Below, one piece after another: positions 33,097 through 42,790 of a DNA stretch of 64,000 nt. The stretch lies in NCBI GenBank assembly GCA_902462295.1, contig CABQAZ010000003.1, positions 35,446 to 99,445 of the forward strand, read 5' to 3'. A program made the translations under genes and the position numbers. Position 1 is the first letter of the stretch, and each line of letters starts with the position of its first letter. Origin of the DNA: an uncultured Clostridium sp. (lineage in GTDB: Bacteria > Bacillota > Clostridia > TANB77 > CAG-508). The notes under the pieces are model-generated. The model made no database searches. It was not told the origin of the DNA and saw only the letters and a program-made list of their open reading frames with translations.

Positions 33097-36000
33097 ATGA
33101 GTCTAAGAATAATATATGGAAGAGCAGGAACAGGAAAAAGCGAATACTGTTATAAAGAAATTGCAGAAAAAGTAAAAACAGAAAAAATTTTAATAATAAC
33201 ACCAGAACAATTTTCATTCACCGCAGAAAAAAAGTTAATGGAAGTTCTAGATACAAAAGCTGTATTAAATGCAGAAGTAGTTACATTAAGTAGAATGGCA
33301 TATAGAGTAATAAATGAAATTGGAGGAAAAACAGAAACCAATTTAAGTAAATGTGGAAAAGCAATGCTTATATATTCAATATTAAATAATAGTAAAAAAG
33401 AATTAAAATTTTTAGGAAAAACAGACGAAAATATAGATATGGTAGAAACAGCAATAACAGAATTCAAAAAACATGGAATAAGTGTAGAACAATTAAAACA
33501 AGAAATAGAAGAACAAGAAGACATATATTTAAAAAACAAATTAAAAGATATGTATACAATATATGAAAATTTTGAAAAACAATTATCAGGAAAATATATA
33601 GACGAAACAGACTTATTAACAATACTTGCAGAAAATATAGAAAAAACAGATATGTTTAAAAACATATTAATATATATAGATGAATTTGCAGGTTTCACAA
33701 GTCAAGAATATGAAATTATAAAAAAATTAATACAAATAGCAAAACAAGTTACAATAACAATTTGCATAGACGAAATACATGAAATAAAAAATCCAGATAA
33801 AGACATATTTTATTCAAATGAAAGTACAGTAAGAAAAATATTAGAAGTTGCAAAAAGCAGTAATACAAAAATAGAAGAAATAAAACTAGAAAAAAAATAT
33901 AGATTTAAAAATAAAGAATTAGAACATTTAGAAAGAAATTTATATAACACTAAACCTAATATATATGAAAATAAAATAGAAAACATACAATTATTTTTAG
34001 CCAAAAATCAATTTTCAGAAATAGAAGAAGTCGCAAAAGATATATTAAAATTAGTAAGAGATAAAGGATATAGATATAGAGATATATCAGTTATAACTAA
34101 AAATATATCAACATATTCAAGTTTAGCAAGAGCAATATTTAATAAATATGAAATACCAATATTTATAGATGAAAATAGAGATTTAAATCAAAACATTTTA
34201 ATACAATATATATTAGCAATATTAGAAATATTTACAAAAAATTGGTCACATGAAGCTGTTTTTAACTATATAAAAATCGGTTTTTCAGGATTAGAAGAAG
34301 ACGATATTTTTAAATTAGAAAAATATTGTTTAAAATGGGGAATAAAACAAAACAAATGGAAAAAAGAATTTGTGTATGGAAAATATGAAAAAAAAGAAAA
34401 TGAGGAAATAGATAGACTAGAACAAATAAGAAAAGAATTAGTAAATCCACTTATAAAACTAAAAATAAGAATTGATGAAAATAAAACAGCAGAAAATATA
34501 TCAAAAGAAATATATGAATTTTTAATAGAACAAAAAATTAATGAAAAAATTCAAGCAAAAATAGAAGAATTAGAAAATATAGGAGAAATAGATTTAGCAA
34601 ACGAATATGATAATAGTCTAAAAACAATAATAGAAATATTAGACGAGATAGTATTGGTATTCAAAAATGACAAGCTCACAATAGATAAATATGCACAAAT
34701 CTTAAAAGTAGGGTTTAAAAACAGTAGTTTAACTAAAATACCAGGAACACAAGACCAAGTAATTATGGGAGATGTAGATAGGTCAAGAAGTCATAAAGTA
34801 AAAGCAATATTCATAATAGGATTAAATGATGGAGAATTTCCAAGTATTCATAAAGATGAGGGATTTTTAAATGATAAAGATAGAGAAATTTTAAAGCAAA
34901 AAGGAATAGAACTTGCAAAAGGAACAATAGATAAATTATATGAAGACAATTTTAATATATATAAAGCATTTACAACAGCAGAACAAAAACTATATTTATC
35001 ATATTCATCATCAGATATGCAAGGAAAAGCATTACGACCATCAATGTTAATAAATAAAATAAAGAAAATTTATCCTATGATTAAAGAACAAAGTGATATA
35101 ATAAGCAGTAGAAGTGAAGTATTAAATAAAAAGACAACATATGAAGAATTAATAAACAATATAAGTAAATTAAAAGAACAAGAAGAAATAGACCTAATAT
35201 GGTATTATATATATGATTATTATAAAAAAGATACTGAATGGAACCAAAAACTGTTACAGAGTTTAAATGGATTAAATTATACAAATATACCAGAAAAAAT
35301 AGAAAAAGAGAATATAGATAAATTATATGGAAATACTTTAGTAACAAGTATTTCAAAACTGGAAAGATATAGAAGTTGTCCTTTTTCATATTATTTACAA
35401 TATGGATTAAAAATAAAACCACAAGAAGAATTAAAAATCCAAACATTAAATACAGGAACATTCATACATGAAGTAATAGACGAATTTTTTGGAACTGTTA
35501 AAGAAAATGGAAAACAACTAGAAGAAATTGAAAAAGAAGAATTATCTGAAATAATAAATAAAATAATTGATGAAAAACTAGGACAAAACAAAAACTATAT
35601 ATTTACATCAACTGCAAAATATAGAGCATTAGTAGTACGTTTAAAAAAGATAATAAAAAAGGCATTAAAATATATTATAGAAACGATTGTACAAAGTAGA
35701 TTTACAGTATTAGGAACAGAAGTAGAATTTGGAGAAAGTGGAAAATATAAACCTATTAGATTAACATTAGAAGATGGGAAAAAAATAGAAATAATAGGAA
35801 AAATAGATAGGATAGACACTGCACAGGGAGAAGATGGAAAATATTTAAGAATAATAGACTATAAATCATCAGCAAAAAATATAGACTTAAATGAAGTATA
35901 TGCAGGTTTACAAATACAATTATTAACATATTTAGATGCAACATGTAAAGAAGAAGACTTAATGCCTGCTGGAGTATTATATTTTAGTATGTTAGAACAG

Positions 36001-36435
36001 ATGATAAAAGCAGACAAAAGAATGGAACAAGAAGAAATAGAAGAAAAAATACGAGCAAACTTTAAAATGAAAGGGCTTATTTTAGCAGATGTAAAAGTAG
36101 TAAAACTACATGATAAGAATCTAGAAAAAGGTGCATCTGCACTTGTACCAGCATATATCGATAAGGAGGGAAACTTAAGTCAAAAGAAAACAAGTGGAGT
36201 AACAGCCGAGCAGTTTGCAAGTTTACAAAAATATATGTATACAATAATTAAACAAATATCTAAGGAAATACTTGGAGGAAATATTGATTTAAAACCTTAT
36301 TATAAAGATAAAAAAACCCCGTGCAAATATTGTGATTATAAAAGTATTTGTGGATTTAATATGGGAGGATGTGAAAACAAATACAATTATATTGATAAAA
36401 AAAGTAAAGATGAAATATTAAGTAAAATATTATAA
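33097..36435 (+). CDS. addB: Helicase-nuclease subunit AddB
   Basis: A 1112-residue protein of the AddB (RexB-like) type, the partner of AddA in double-strand break processing. Walker A is IIYGRAGTGKSEY at the N-terminus. The middle carries a degenerate helicase core. The C-terminal RecB-like nuclease shows IDRID and IIDYKSS with the catalytic Asp and Lys. The iron-sulfur cluster is built from a Cys in ERYRSCPFSYYL and the C-terminal CKYCDYKSICGF. TGGAGGAG precedes ATG 33097. addA, normally the next gene, is absent: pgeF follows directly. The subunit needs AddA, which must lie elsewhere if the enzyme works. Confidence 0.9.
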   Translation: MSLRIIYGRAGTGKSEYCYKEIAEKVKTEKILIITPEQFSFTAEKKLMEVLDTKAVLNAEVVTLSRMAYRVINEIGGKTETNLSKCGKAMLIYSILNNSKKELKFLGKTDENIDMVETAITEFKKHGISVEQLKQEIEEQEDIYLKNKLKDMYTIYENFEKQLSGKYIDETDLLTILAENIEKTDMFKNILIYIDEFAGFTSQEYEIIKKLIQIAKQVTITICIDEIHEIKNPDKDIFYSNESTVRKILEVAKSSNTKIEEIKLEKKYRFKNKELEHLERNLYNTKPNIYENKIENIQLFLAKNQFSEIEEVAKDILKLVRDKGYRYRDISVITKNISTYSSLARAIFNKYEIPIFIDENRDLNQNILIQYILAILEIFTKNWSHEAVFNYIKIGFSGLEEDDIFKLEKYCLKWGIKQNKWKKEFVYGKYEKKENEEIDRLEQIRKELVNPLIKLKIRIDENKTAENISKEIYEFLIEQKINEKIQAKIEELENIGEIDLANEYDNSLKTIIEILDEIVLVFKNDKLTIDKYAQILKVGFKNSSLTKIPGTQDQVIMGDVDRSRSHKVKAIFIIGLNDGEFPSIHKDEGFLNDKDREILKQKGIELAKGTIDKLYEDNFNIYKAFTTAEQKLYLSYSSSDMQGKALRPSMLINKIKKIYPMIKEQSDIISSRSEVLNKKTTYEELINNISKLKEQEEIDLIWYYIYDYYKKDTEWNQKLLQSLNGLNYTNIPEKIEKENIDKLYGNTLVTSISKLERYRSCPFSYYLQYGLKIKPQEELKIQTLNTGTFIHEVIDEFFGTVKENGKQLEEIEKEELSEIINKIIDEKLGQNKNYIFTSTAKYRALVVRLKKIIKKALKYIIETIVQSRFTVLGTEVEFGESGKYKPIRLTLEDGKKIEIIGKIDRIDTAQGEDGKYLRIIDYKSSAKNIDLNEVYAGLQIQLLTYLDATCKEEDLMPAGVLYFSMLEQMIKADKRMEQEEIEEKIRANFKMKGLILADVKVVKLHDKNLEKGASALVPAYIDKEGNLSQKKTSGVTAEQFASLQKYMYTIIKQISKEILGGNIDLKPYYKDKKTPCKYCDYKSICGFNMGGCENKYNYIDKKSKDEILSKIL

Positions 36436-36463
36436 TTTGGTTAAAATAAGGAGAAATTGTATT

Positions 36464-37309
36464 ATGAAAGATTTATCAAATAAAAATGTAGTTCATGTCA
36501 AAAAGGACGGAATAGAATATTTACAATTTAGAAAATTACTAGAATATAGTGATTTAGTAAAACATGCATATGCACTTGGAATAGATAAGAATTATAGGAC
36601 AGCAAGAGCAAAAAATGCTGAACCATTATCAGAAAAAGAATATAGTAAAGCTATAAAATGTTACAAAGAATTATCTGCTTCAATTTTAATAGATTATAAA
36701 AATATAGCTAAACCAAATCAAAGTCATACAAAAAATATTAAAAGAATTGACTCAAAAGTGAAACAAGATGCACCAGATTTTAATTTGGAAGAGTATGATT
36801 CATTAGATGGATTAGTAACAAACAGCAAAAATATAGCTTTAGCAACAACAAATGCAGACTGTATATTATTACTTTTTTTTGATCCTGTAAGAAAGGTTAT
36901 AGCAAATGTACATTCTGGTTGGAGAGGAACATTACAAAGGATATCAGTAGAAGCGGTAAGAAAGATGATTAATGAATATGAATGTAATCCACAAGATATT
37001 ATTTGTTGTATATGTCCAAGTATTAGAAAATGCCATTTTAAAGTTCATAAAGATGTACAAGAACCATTTTATAATGAATTTAAGGAATTAAAAGAAATTG
37101 ATGAAATAATAGTTCCAATGCAAGGTGAAGATAGATGGTCAATAGACACTGTAAAGATAAATCAAATAATATTAGAACAGGCAGGATTAAAGAAAGAAAA
37201 TATAATTGATTGTGGTATATGCAGTGTTTGTAATTCTGACCAAATTCATTCTTTTAGAGTTGAAAAAGAGGAATATGGATTAGAAACAGCTTTAATAGAA
37301 TTAGAATAG
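36464..37309 (+). CDS. pgeF: Laccase-domain / purine nucleoside phosphorylase YfiH family
   Basis: A 281-residue cytoplasmic enzyme of the PF02578 family (YfiH/YlmD/PgeF), members of which act on purine nucleosides or as peptidoglycan-editing factors. Motifs: ALATTNADCILLLFFDP with the metal Cys, NVHSGWRGTLQRISVEAV with the His, and CICPSIRKCHFKV. The C-terminal SIDTVKINQIILEQAGLKKENI and CGICSVCN segment is also typical. ATG 36464 has AAGGAGA upstream; the open frame begins earlier but without a site. It follows addB by 28 bases and is followed by an LD-carboxypeptidase gene 27 bases on, so the three may be co-transcribed. Confidence 0.85.
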   Translation: MKDLSNKNVVHVKKDGIEYLQFRKLLEYSDLVKHAYALGIDKNYRTARAKNAEPLSEKEYSKAIKCYKELSASILIDYKNIAKPNQSHTKNIKRIDSKVKQDAPDFNLEEYDSLDGLVTNSKNIALATTNADCILLLFFDPVRKVIANVHSGWRGTLQRISVEAVRKMINEYECNPQDIICCICPSIRKCHFKVHKDVQEPFYNEFKELKEIDEIIVPMQGEDRWSIDTVKINQIILEQAGLKKENIIDCGICSVCNSDQIHSFRVEKEEYGLETALIELE

Positions 37310-37336
37310 TATTTTATAAAAGAGAGGAAGAATAAG

Positions 37337-38263
37337 ATGATAATACCAGAAAGATTAAAAATAGGAGATACAATAGGAGTTATTGCACCGTCAAGTCCTA
37401 TTGTAGGTGATAATATAGAAGAGCTTAATAAAGCAAGAGACATAATAGAAAAGTTAGGGTTTAAAGTTAAGTATTCAAAAAATATATTTTCTAATTCTAA
37501 CAATTACAGTGCTACAGCAGAAGAAAAAGCATGTGATATAAATGAAATGTTTAGTGATAAAAATGTAAAAATGATATGGTGTGCAAAAGGCGGAAATAAT
37601 AGTAATTCAACATTTGAATATATTGATTATGACAATATAAAGAAAAATCCTAAAATTATATGTGGTTTTAGTGATATAACATCTTTAACTAATATAATTA
37701 CAGAAAAAACAGGTTTGGTAACTTTTAGTGGAACTAATTTTAAAACAATAGCTACAGATGAAACTGAATATAGTTTGAAAGCAGTTTTAAAAAGGTTTGT
37801 TGATAAAAGTATAGAAATTGGAGAATTTGATGAAGAGTATAAAATAATAAAAAGTGGAGTTGCTGAAGGAAAATTAATTGGTGGAAATTTGAATCTTACA
37901 AGAGAGTTAGTTGCTGGAAAATATAGTATCGATTTTACCAATAAAATACTATTTTTAGAAGAATTAGGGTTTGAAACAGAACCAGCAATGGCTAGTAATT
38001 TTTTATATTTTATGAAGCAAAATGATGTGTTTAATAAAGTAAAGGGAATTTGGATTGGAAATTATACACATGAAAGTGGAATAACTTTAGAACAGATTTT
38101 ATTAGATACAATAGGAAGTGAGTTTAAAGGACCAATAATAAAGTCAGAAAATTTTGGACATATTGATAAAAAAACTGTAATTCCTATAGGAACTATGGCT
38201 AGAATTGATACAAGTGAAAAAATAAAAATTAAATTGATAGAAGAATGTGTTATAAATCCGTAA
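37337..38263 (+). CDS. LD-carboxypeptidase (MccF/LdcA, S66 family)
   Basis: A 308-residue serine peptidase of family S66, which trims the terminal D-Ala from peptidoglycan tetrapeptides (LdcA) or degrades microcin C-like peptides (MccF). Features: IGVIAPSSP opening, the nucleophile Ser in IICGFSDITSL, the Glu in FLEELGFETEP and the His in NFGHIDKKTVIPIG. There is no signal peptide, as usual for LdcA. AGAGAGGAAG precedes ATG. It closes the addB-pgeF gene run and is followed by the rpsB promoter. LdcA versus MccF function cannot be separated from sequence. Confidence 0.85.
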   Translation: MIIPERLKIGDTIGVIAPSSPIVGDNIEELNKARDIIEKLGFKVKYSKNIFSNSNNYSATAEEKACDINEMFSDKNVKMIWCAKGGNNSNSTFEYIDYDNIKKNPKIICGFSDITSLTNIITEKTGLVTFSGTNFKTIATDETEYSLKAVLKRFVDKSIEIGEFDEEYKIIKSGVAEGKLIGGNLNLTRELVAGKYSIDFTNKILFLEELGFETEPAMASNFLYFMKQNDVFNKVKGIWIGNYTHESGITLEQILLDTIGSEFKGPIIKSENFGHIDKKTVIPIGTMARIDTSEKIKIKLIEECVINP

Positions 38264-38269
38264 AAAGTA

Positions 38270-38297
38270 TTGACAAACCAATAAAATGTGATATAAT
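38270..38297 (+). promoter_or_regulatory. rpsB: Promoter of rpsB
   Basis: TTGACA (38270-38275), 16 bases, TATAAT (38292-38297), near-consensus. Confidence 0.8.
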
Positions 38298-38311
38298 ATT
38301 TAACGTAAAAA

Positions 38312-38372
38312 ACACATAAAGAAGAGTTTATGTGGAAGTGCCTTGAAAATCTATAACAATCAAGGTCCACAT
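38312..38372 (+). promoter_or_regulatory. rpsB 5' leader with alternative hairpins
   Basis: CACATAAA/TTTATGTG (about 38313-38334) and the larger ATGTGGA...CCTTG / CAAGG-TCCACAT (38330-38336, 38341-38345, 38361-38372) share the TATGTGG strand and exclude each other. They lie between the promoter and the ribosome site of rpsB, as expected for an autoregulatory S2 leader or attenuator. Confidence 0.5.
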
Positions 38373-38419
38373 AGGTGAAGAAACTTTATGGAAGTTATAA
38401 CAAAAAGGAGGAAAAGAAA

Positions 38420-39196
38420 ATGTCAGTAGTTGCAATGAAACAATTACTAGAAGCAGGTGTTCACTTTGGACATCAAACAAGAAGATGGGATCCAAAAATG
38501 GCAGAATACATATTCCAAGCTAGAAACGGAATCCATATAATCGACTTACAAAAAGCTTCAAAAAAAATAGATGAAGCATATGAATTCATCAAAGAACAAG
38601 TAGAAGAAGGAAAAACAGTTCTATTTGTAGGAACAAAAAAACAAGCTCAAGAATGTATGAAAGAAGCTGCAATCAAGAGTGGAATGTACTATGTAGATCA
38701 AAGATGGTTAGGAGGAATGCTAACAAACTTTGATACAATCCAAAAAAGAATTCAAAGATTAAAAGAATTAGAAACAATGGAACAAGATGGTACATTTGAT
38801 GTATTACCTAAAAAAGAAGTAATATTATTAAAGAAAGAAATGGAAAAACTAGAAAAAAATCTTGGTGGAATCAAAGATATGAATGAATTACCAGGAGTTA
38901 TATTCTTAGTAGATCCTAAAAAAGAAAGAATAGCAGTATTAGAAGCTAAAAAATTAGGAATTCCAACAGTAGGAATTGTAGATACAAACTGTAATCCAGA
39001 AGATTTAGATTACCCAATTCCAGGAAATGATGATGCTATAAGAGCAGTTAAATTAATAGCTGATGTTATGGCAAACGCAGTTATTGAAGGAAAACAAGGT
39101 GAAAGCTTTGAAACAGTTGAAGAACAAGATGTTTCAGAAGAAGCTGAATCAATGGAACAAGTTGTTAATGAAAGTGAAGAAAAAGTAGAAGAATAA
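38420..39196 (+). CDS. rpsB: 30S ribosomal protein S2
   Basis: A 258-residue S2 protein: [22 protein letters not shown] at the N-terminus, [14 protein letters not shown], and [26 protein letters not shown] near the end are diagnostic. An acidic C-terminal tail of about 25 residues follows. AAAGGAGG lies 8 bases before ATG 38420. It has its own promoter and structured leader, and tsf follows after a hairpin, the usual bacterial rpsB-tsf order. Confidence 0.98.
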   Translation: MSVVAMKQLLEAGVHFGHQTRRWDPKMAEYIFQARNGIHIIDLQKASKKIDEAYEFIKEQVEEGKTVLFVGTKKQAQECMKEAAIKSGMYYVDQRWLGGMLTNFDTIQKRIQRLKELETMEQDGTFDVLPKKEVILLKKEMEKLEKNLGGIKDMNELPGVIFLVDPKKERIAVLEAKKLGIPTVGIVDTNCNPEDLDYPIPGNDDAIRAVKLIADVMANAVIEGKQGESFETVEEQDVSEEAESMEQVVNESEEKVEE

Positions 39197-39205
39197 TAAC
39201 GTTTT

Positions 39206-39246
39206 AAATAAAAGAGTGGGGCTCTAACTGCTCTACTCTTATTTTA
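39206..39246 (+). terminator. Attenuator-like hairpin between rpsB and tsf
   Basis: AAATAAAAGAGT-GGGC pairs with GCTC-ACTCTTATTTT and is followed by an AT-rich run. It would lower tsf expression relative to rpsB. Confidence 0.65.
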
Positions 39247-39265
39247 TATAAGGAGGAATGTAAAA

Positions 39266-40141
39266 ATGGTTACAGCTACATTAGTTAAAGAACTAAGAGA
39301 AAAAACAGGAGCAGGAATGATGGACTGTAAAAAAGTATTAACAGAAACAGATGGAGACTTAGAAAAAGCATCAGAATTATTACGTGAAAGAGGAATAGCA
39401 AAAGCTGCTAAGAAATCTGGAAGAGTAGCTGCAGAGGGAATGGTAGAGGCTTATATATCAGAAGATGAAAAAATTGGAGCGATTGTAGAAGTTAATTCTG
39501 AAACAGACTTTGTTGCAAAAAATGAAGAATTTAAAACTTTTGTAATGGATGTTGCAAAACAAGTTGTAAAAAATAATCCAGCAACAGTAGAAGATTTATT
39601 AGCAGAACCATCATTAGCTGTAGAAGGAAAAACTGTTAATGAAGTATTAATAGATAAAATTGCTACAATTGGTGAAAATATGACAATAAGAAGATTTGCA
39701 AGATTCGAAACAACAGATGGATTAATAGAAAAATATATTCATGGAGATGGAAAGATAGCTGTTTTAGTTAATATGACAAATGGAAACAAAGAATTAGCAA
39801 AAGACATTTGTATGCAAATAGCAGCAGCAAGACCAGAATTTGTTAATAGAGAACAAGTTCCTGCTGAAAGATTAGAAAAAGAAAAAGAAATCTTAAAAGC
39901 ACAAACAATGAATGAGGGAAAACCAGAATCTATTGCTGAAAAAATTGTTATGGGAAGAATTAATAAATTCTATGAAGAAATCTGCTTAGTAGATCAAGAA
40001 TTTGTTAAAGATTCAAGCATGAAAGTATCACAAGTATTAAAAGATGCTTCAGTAGTAGAATTTGCTAGATTCGAAAAAGGTGAAGGAATCGAGAAAAAAG
40101 AAGAAAACTTCGCAGAAGAAGTTATGAAACAATTACAATAA
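39266..40141 (+). CDS. tsf: Elongation factor Ts
   Basis: A 291-residue nucleotide-exchange factor for EF-Tu. The N-terminal UBA-like domain contains LVKELREKTGAGMMDCKKVLTETDGDLEKASELLRERGIA, followed by the core with VEVNSETDFVAKN and the IAAARPEFV motif. The length is normal for Firmicutes. TAAGGAGGAATG lies upstream. It is the second gene after rpsB, with a hairpin in the spacer, and a terminator follows. Confidence 0.97.
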   Translation: MVTATLVKELREKTGAGMMDCKKVLTETDGDLEKASELLRERGIAKAAKKSGRVAAEGMVEAYISEDEKIGAIVEVNSETDFVAKNEEFKTFVMDVAKQVVKNNPATVEDLLAEPSLAVEGKTVNEVLIDKIATIGENMTIRRFARFETTDGLIEKYIHGDGKIAVLVNMTNGNKELAKDICMQIAAARPEFVNREQVPAERLEKEKEILKAQTMNEGKPESIAEKIVMGRINKFYEEICLVDQEFVKDSSMKVSQVLKDASVVEFARFEKGEGIEKKEENFAEEVMKQLQ

Positions 40142-40149
40142 GATTTATG

Positions 40150-40180
40150 GGAATTAGACAATTTGTCTGATTCCTTTATT
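40150..40180 (+). terminator. Terminator of tsf
   Basis: GGAATTAGACA pairs with TGTCTGATTCC, followed by TTTATT. The stretch 40181-40398 holds only a small hairpin (CGATAG/CTATCG near 40227-40245). Confidence 0.7.
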
Positions 40181-40398
40181 GTTATATATTAAAAATAGAA
40201 AATAAATTTCATGTTTTATAAAAGTTACAATCGATAGTTTTTTACTATCGTGAATTCTTACCATAAAACTGCATGGAATTTTTTTGATTTTTCCATACAC
40301 ATTAGTCACTTCATTCAAATCATGTATTTCAAGTATTTTTATGTGTTAATAAAAAAATCATACAGTAATATTAATTTTAATAAATTGTAAATTATGTA

Positions 40399-40427
40399 TT
40401 GAAAAAAAATATTGAAAAAGATATAAT
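40399..40427 (+). promoter_or_regulatory. Promoter of the 40463 gene
   Basis: TTGAAA (40399-40404), 17 bases, TATAAT (40422-40427). Confidence 0.6.
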
Positions 40428-40462
40428 AAAAGCACTAAACCAAAGATAAGGAGGTGAAAGAA

Positions 40463-41194
40463 ATGGAGAATAAACAAAGAATTAAAATAAGTTTATTAAC
40501 AATCTTTTTAATAGTAGCAATAATAGCTATTGCAGTTATGTCTTTTTATATTTATGAATTAAATAATAATGTTGAAATTGCAAATAGCAAGGTTGAATCC
40601 TTAAATAATAAAATCAGTGAATTGAAAGATGAAGTTGATATTTCACAGAAAAATATAGATACAGATAATAGTAATGATAATTTAAACGAACAGACATCTA
40701 CACAAGAAAATAAAAAACAAGAGGACTATTCAATAGAAGAAATAACACAAGTGTTAGAGAACTATCTAAATTTAGAGGGTGCTTTTTCAGGTGGACCTTT
40801 AGATTTACTAAGTGAACTAGGATATAAATCAATAGATACAACTAATAGGGCTGAAGATAATTATATAAAAACTAATATTAAATATAATGAATTTAAAGAT
40901 AAAATGCTTAATTATATGAGTGAAGACTTATTTAATAGGTTTAATACTTATGTGGATATAAAAAATTGTTATAAAAATGTTAATGGTTATCTATACTTTA
41001 TAGATTCTGGAGCGACGGGACATGAACATAAAGTGAAAAATGTTGAATTTAAATCAAATAACAACTATGTTGGAAAGGTATATTATATTGATGTAACTGG
41101 AGAATCTTCAGATGAAGTATATAATTTTAATTTTACTATTTCATCAAACAACGGAAAATGCATAATTAATACAATTGATTTATGTAATAAATAA
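40463..41194 (+). CDS. Membrane-anchored protein of unknown function
   Basis: A 243-residue protein with one N-terminal membrane helix (residues 7-29), then a short coiled coil (VESLNNKISELKDEVDISQK), a Ser/Asn/Thr/Gln-rich linker, and a C-terminal extracytoplasmic domain of about 150 residues that I do not recognise. The C-terminal domain has two cysteines (NCYKNV and KCIINTIDLCNK region). AAGGAGGTG lies upstream of ATG 40463; a GTG three codons earlier overlaps that site and is unlikely. It is monocistronic with its own promoter. A related degraded fragment may follow at 41276-41464. Confidence 0.55.
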   Translation: MENKQRIKISLLTIFLIVAIIAIAVMSFYIYELNNNVEIANSKVESLNNKISELKDEVDISQKNIDTDNSNDNLNEQTSTQENKKQEDYSIEEITQVLENYLNLEGAFSGGPLDLLSELGYKSIDTTNRAEDNYIKTNIKYNEFKDKMLNYMSEDLFNRFNTYVDIKNCYKNVNGYLYFIDSGATGHEHKVKNVEFKSNNNYVGKVYYIDVTGESSDEVYNFNFTISSNNGKCIINTIDLCNK

Positions 41195-41275
41195 TTAAAT
41201 GAAAAACATAAAAAATTTAAATACATTTCTCACAAAAATATATTATATTCGATATTAGATTATAATATATAACAA

Positions 41276-41464
41276 AAAAGACCAACTATAAAAGTCAATA
41301 ACATTAAGAAAGCTTATATATCTATTAAAGATTTAATAGAGGAAAATACAAATGTAACTAAATTGAATATTTTAAATATTACAGATATTGTTTTAGAAGA
41401 TAATGGTGGATATACAACTTATTTTGTTGATAATAATGGAAAAAAAGATGAATATATACATTAA
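41276..41464 (+). pseudogene. Remnant C-terminal coding fragment
   Basis: An open frame without start codon that ends ...NGGYTTYFVDNNGKKDEYIH. It has protein-like composition (SIKDLIEENTNVTKLNILNI) and a proper terminator after it, but no start or ribosome site, so it looks like the tail of a decayed gene. This and its terminator are all I see in 41195-41520. Confidence 0.45.
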
Positions 41465-41468
41465 AATA

Positions 41469-41507
41469 AAAATGGTGGGTTAAAATTTGTTTAACTACCA
41501 TTTTTTA
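41469..41507 (+). terminator. Terminator after the remnant
   Basis: AAAATGGT-GGTTAAA pairs with TTTAACTACCATTTTTT. Confidence 0.75.
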
Positions 41508-41638
41508 TTTTATAGGATATCATGATATATGGAAATGTCCATTTGATATAGATTTAACACAGCTCAACCTATATAGGTGATAAAATAAATGTTAAATGAC
41601 ATTGATTGATGAATTAGGAGGAAAAGGATATTGGTAAC

Positions 41639-41851
41639 ATGTCAAGAAGTTGGGTTTTATTTGTAATAAAAGCAGAATATTGTGGCTTAAGTGATGAAAA
41701 AAAAGAGTTATATGAAATTTTTGTTAAGAAATTCAAGAGAACTGGGAAAGAGTCAATTAAGCTCAATTATGATGAAGTAATTTTAGCAAGTTATCACCTT
41801 AAAAAATTAGGGGCAATTTTAGTTTATGAGTACAGTGATGATAAATATTGA
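41639..41851 (+). CDS. Short hypothetical protein
   Basis: A 70-residue basic protein (MSRSWVLFVIKAEYCGLSDE ...) with no recognised motif. The nearest ribosome site, AGGAGGAAAAGG, is further from the ATG than usual (about 12-17 bases), so either translation is weak or the start differs. It ends before a plausible terminator (41887-41930), which supports a real transcript. It may be a remnant of a larger accessory gene, like its left neighbour. Confidence 0.4.
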   Translation: MSRSWVLFVIKAEYCGLSDEKKELYEIFVKKFKRTGKESIKLNYDEVILASYHLKKLGAILVYEYSDDKY

Positions 41852-41886
41852 GTAAAATTGCACTCAGAAGTATGCAGATAAGAAAG

Positions 41887-41930
41887 TATGGCTTTTATAC
41901 AGTAATGCAAAAAGGCCATATTTTATTTTA
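41887..41930 (+). terminator. Terminator after the 41639 gene
   Basis: TATGGC-TTTT pairs with AAAA-GGCCATA, then TTTTATTTT. Confidence 0.6.
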
Positions 41931-42011
41931 AAAATATTTTTAATTGCTAAAACTTTTAAGATATGTTAAGATATAATAAGAAAAATTAAAACAGCGAAAG
42001 GAATGAAAAAA

Positions 42012-42767
42012 ATGAAATTAATCTCTTGGAATGTAAATGGAATAAGAGCATGTTTAAATAAAGGATTTGCAGACTTTTTCAAAAAGATAGATGCAGACAT
42101 ATTTTGTATACAAGAAACGAAATGTCAACCAGAACAAGTAAATTTAGAATTTGATGGATATAAAAGTTATTGGAATAGTGCAGAGCGAAAAGGATACTCA
42201 GGAACAGCGATATTCACAAGAAAAGAACCATTAAATATAACATATGGAATTGGAATAGAAGAACATGATAAAGAGGGTAGAGTAATAACATTAGAATTTG
42301 AAAAATTTTTTATGGTTACAATATATACTCCAAATGCTAAAAGAGAATTAGAAAGACTAGAATATAGAATGATATGGGAAGATGAAATTCGAAAATATCT
42401 ATTAAAATTAAATAAAACGAAACCAGTAATAATCTGTGGAGATTTAAATGTAGCTCATGAAGAAATCGATTTAAAAAACCCAAAAACAAACAGAGGAAAT
42501 GCTGGATTTACAAATGAAGAACGAAGCAAAATGACAGAATTATTAAAAGCAGGATTTACAGACAGTTTTAGATATTTATATCCAGAAAAAACAGAGGCGT
42601 ATAGTTGGTGGTCTTATATGGGACATGCTAGAGAAAAAAATGTAGGATGGAGAATTGATTATTTTATAACATCTAAAGACATAGAAAAAGATATAAAAGA
42701 AGCAATAATATATCCAGAAATATTTGGAAGTGACCATTGTCCGGTAGGATTAGAAATAGAAATTTAA
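42012..42767 (+). CDS. xth: Exodeoxyribonuclease III (AP endonuclease)
   Basis: A 251-residue enzyme of the ExoIII/ExoA family that cuts DNA at abasic sites in base excision repair. Motifs in order: KLISWNVNGIRA, CIQETKCQ, RRYxT-equivalent SAERKGYSGTAIF, GDLNVAHEEIDLKNP, GFTNEER, WRIDYF and the catalytic GSDHCPVGLEI ending. Start ATG 42012 was preferred to ATG 42003 because the AAAGGA site directly abuts the latter. The AI-2E transporter gene follows 23 bases after the stop, so an operon is possible. Confidence 0.95.
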   Translation: MKLISWNVNGIRACLNKGFADFFKKIDADIFCIQETKCQPEQVNLEFDGYKSYWNSAERKGYSGTAIFTRKEPLNITYGIGIEEHDKEGRVITLEFEKFFMVTIYTPNAKRELERLEYRMIWEDEIRKYLLKLNKTKPVIICGDLNVAHEEIDLKNPKTNRGNAGFTNEERSKMTELLKAGFTDSFRYLYPEKTEAYSWWSYMGHAREKNVGWRIDYFITSKDIEKDIKEAIIYPEIFGSDHCPVGLEIEI

Positions 42768-42790
42768 TAAAATAGGAGGAAAAGAAAAAT

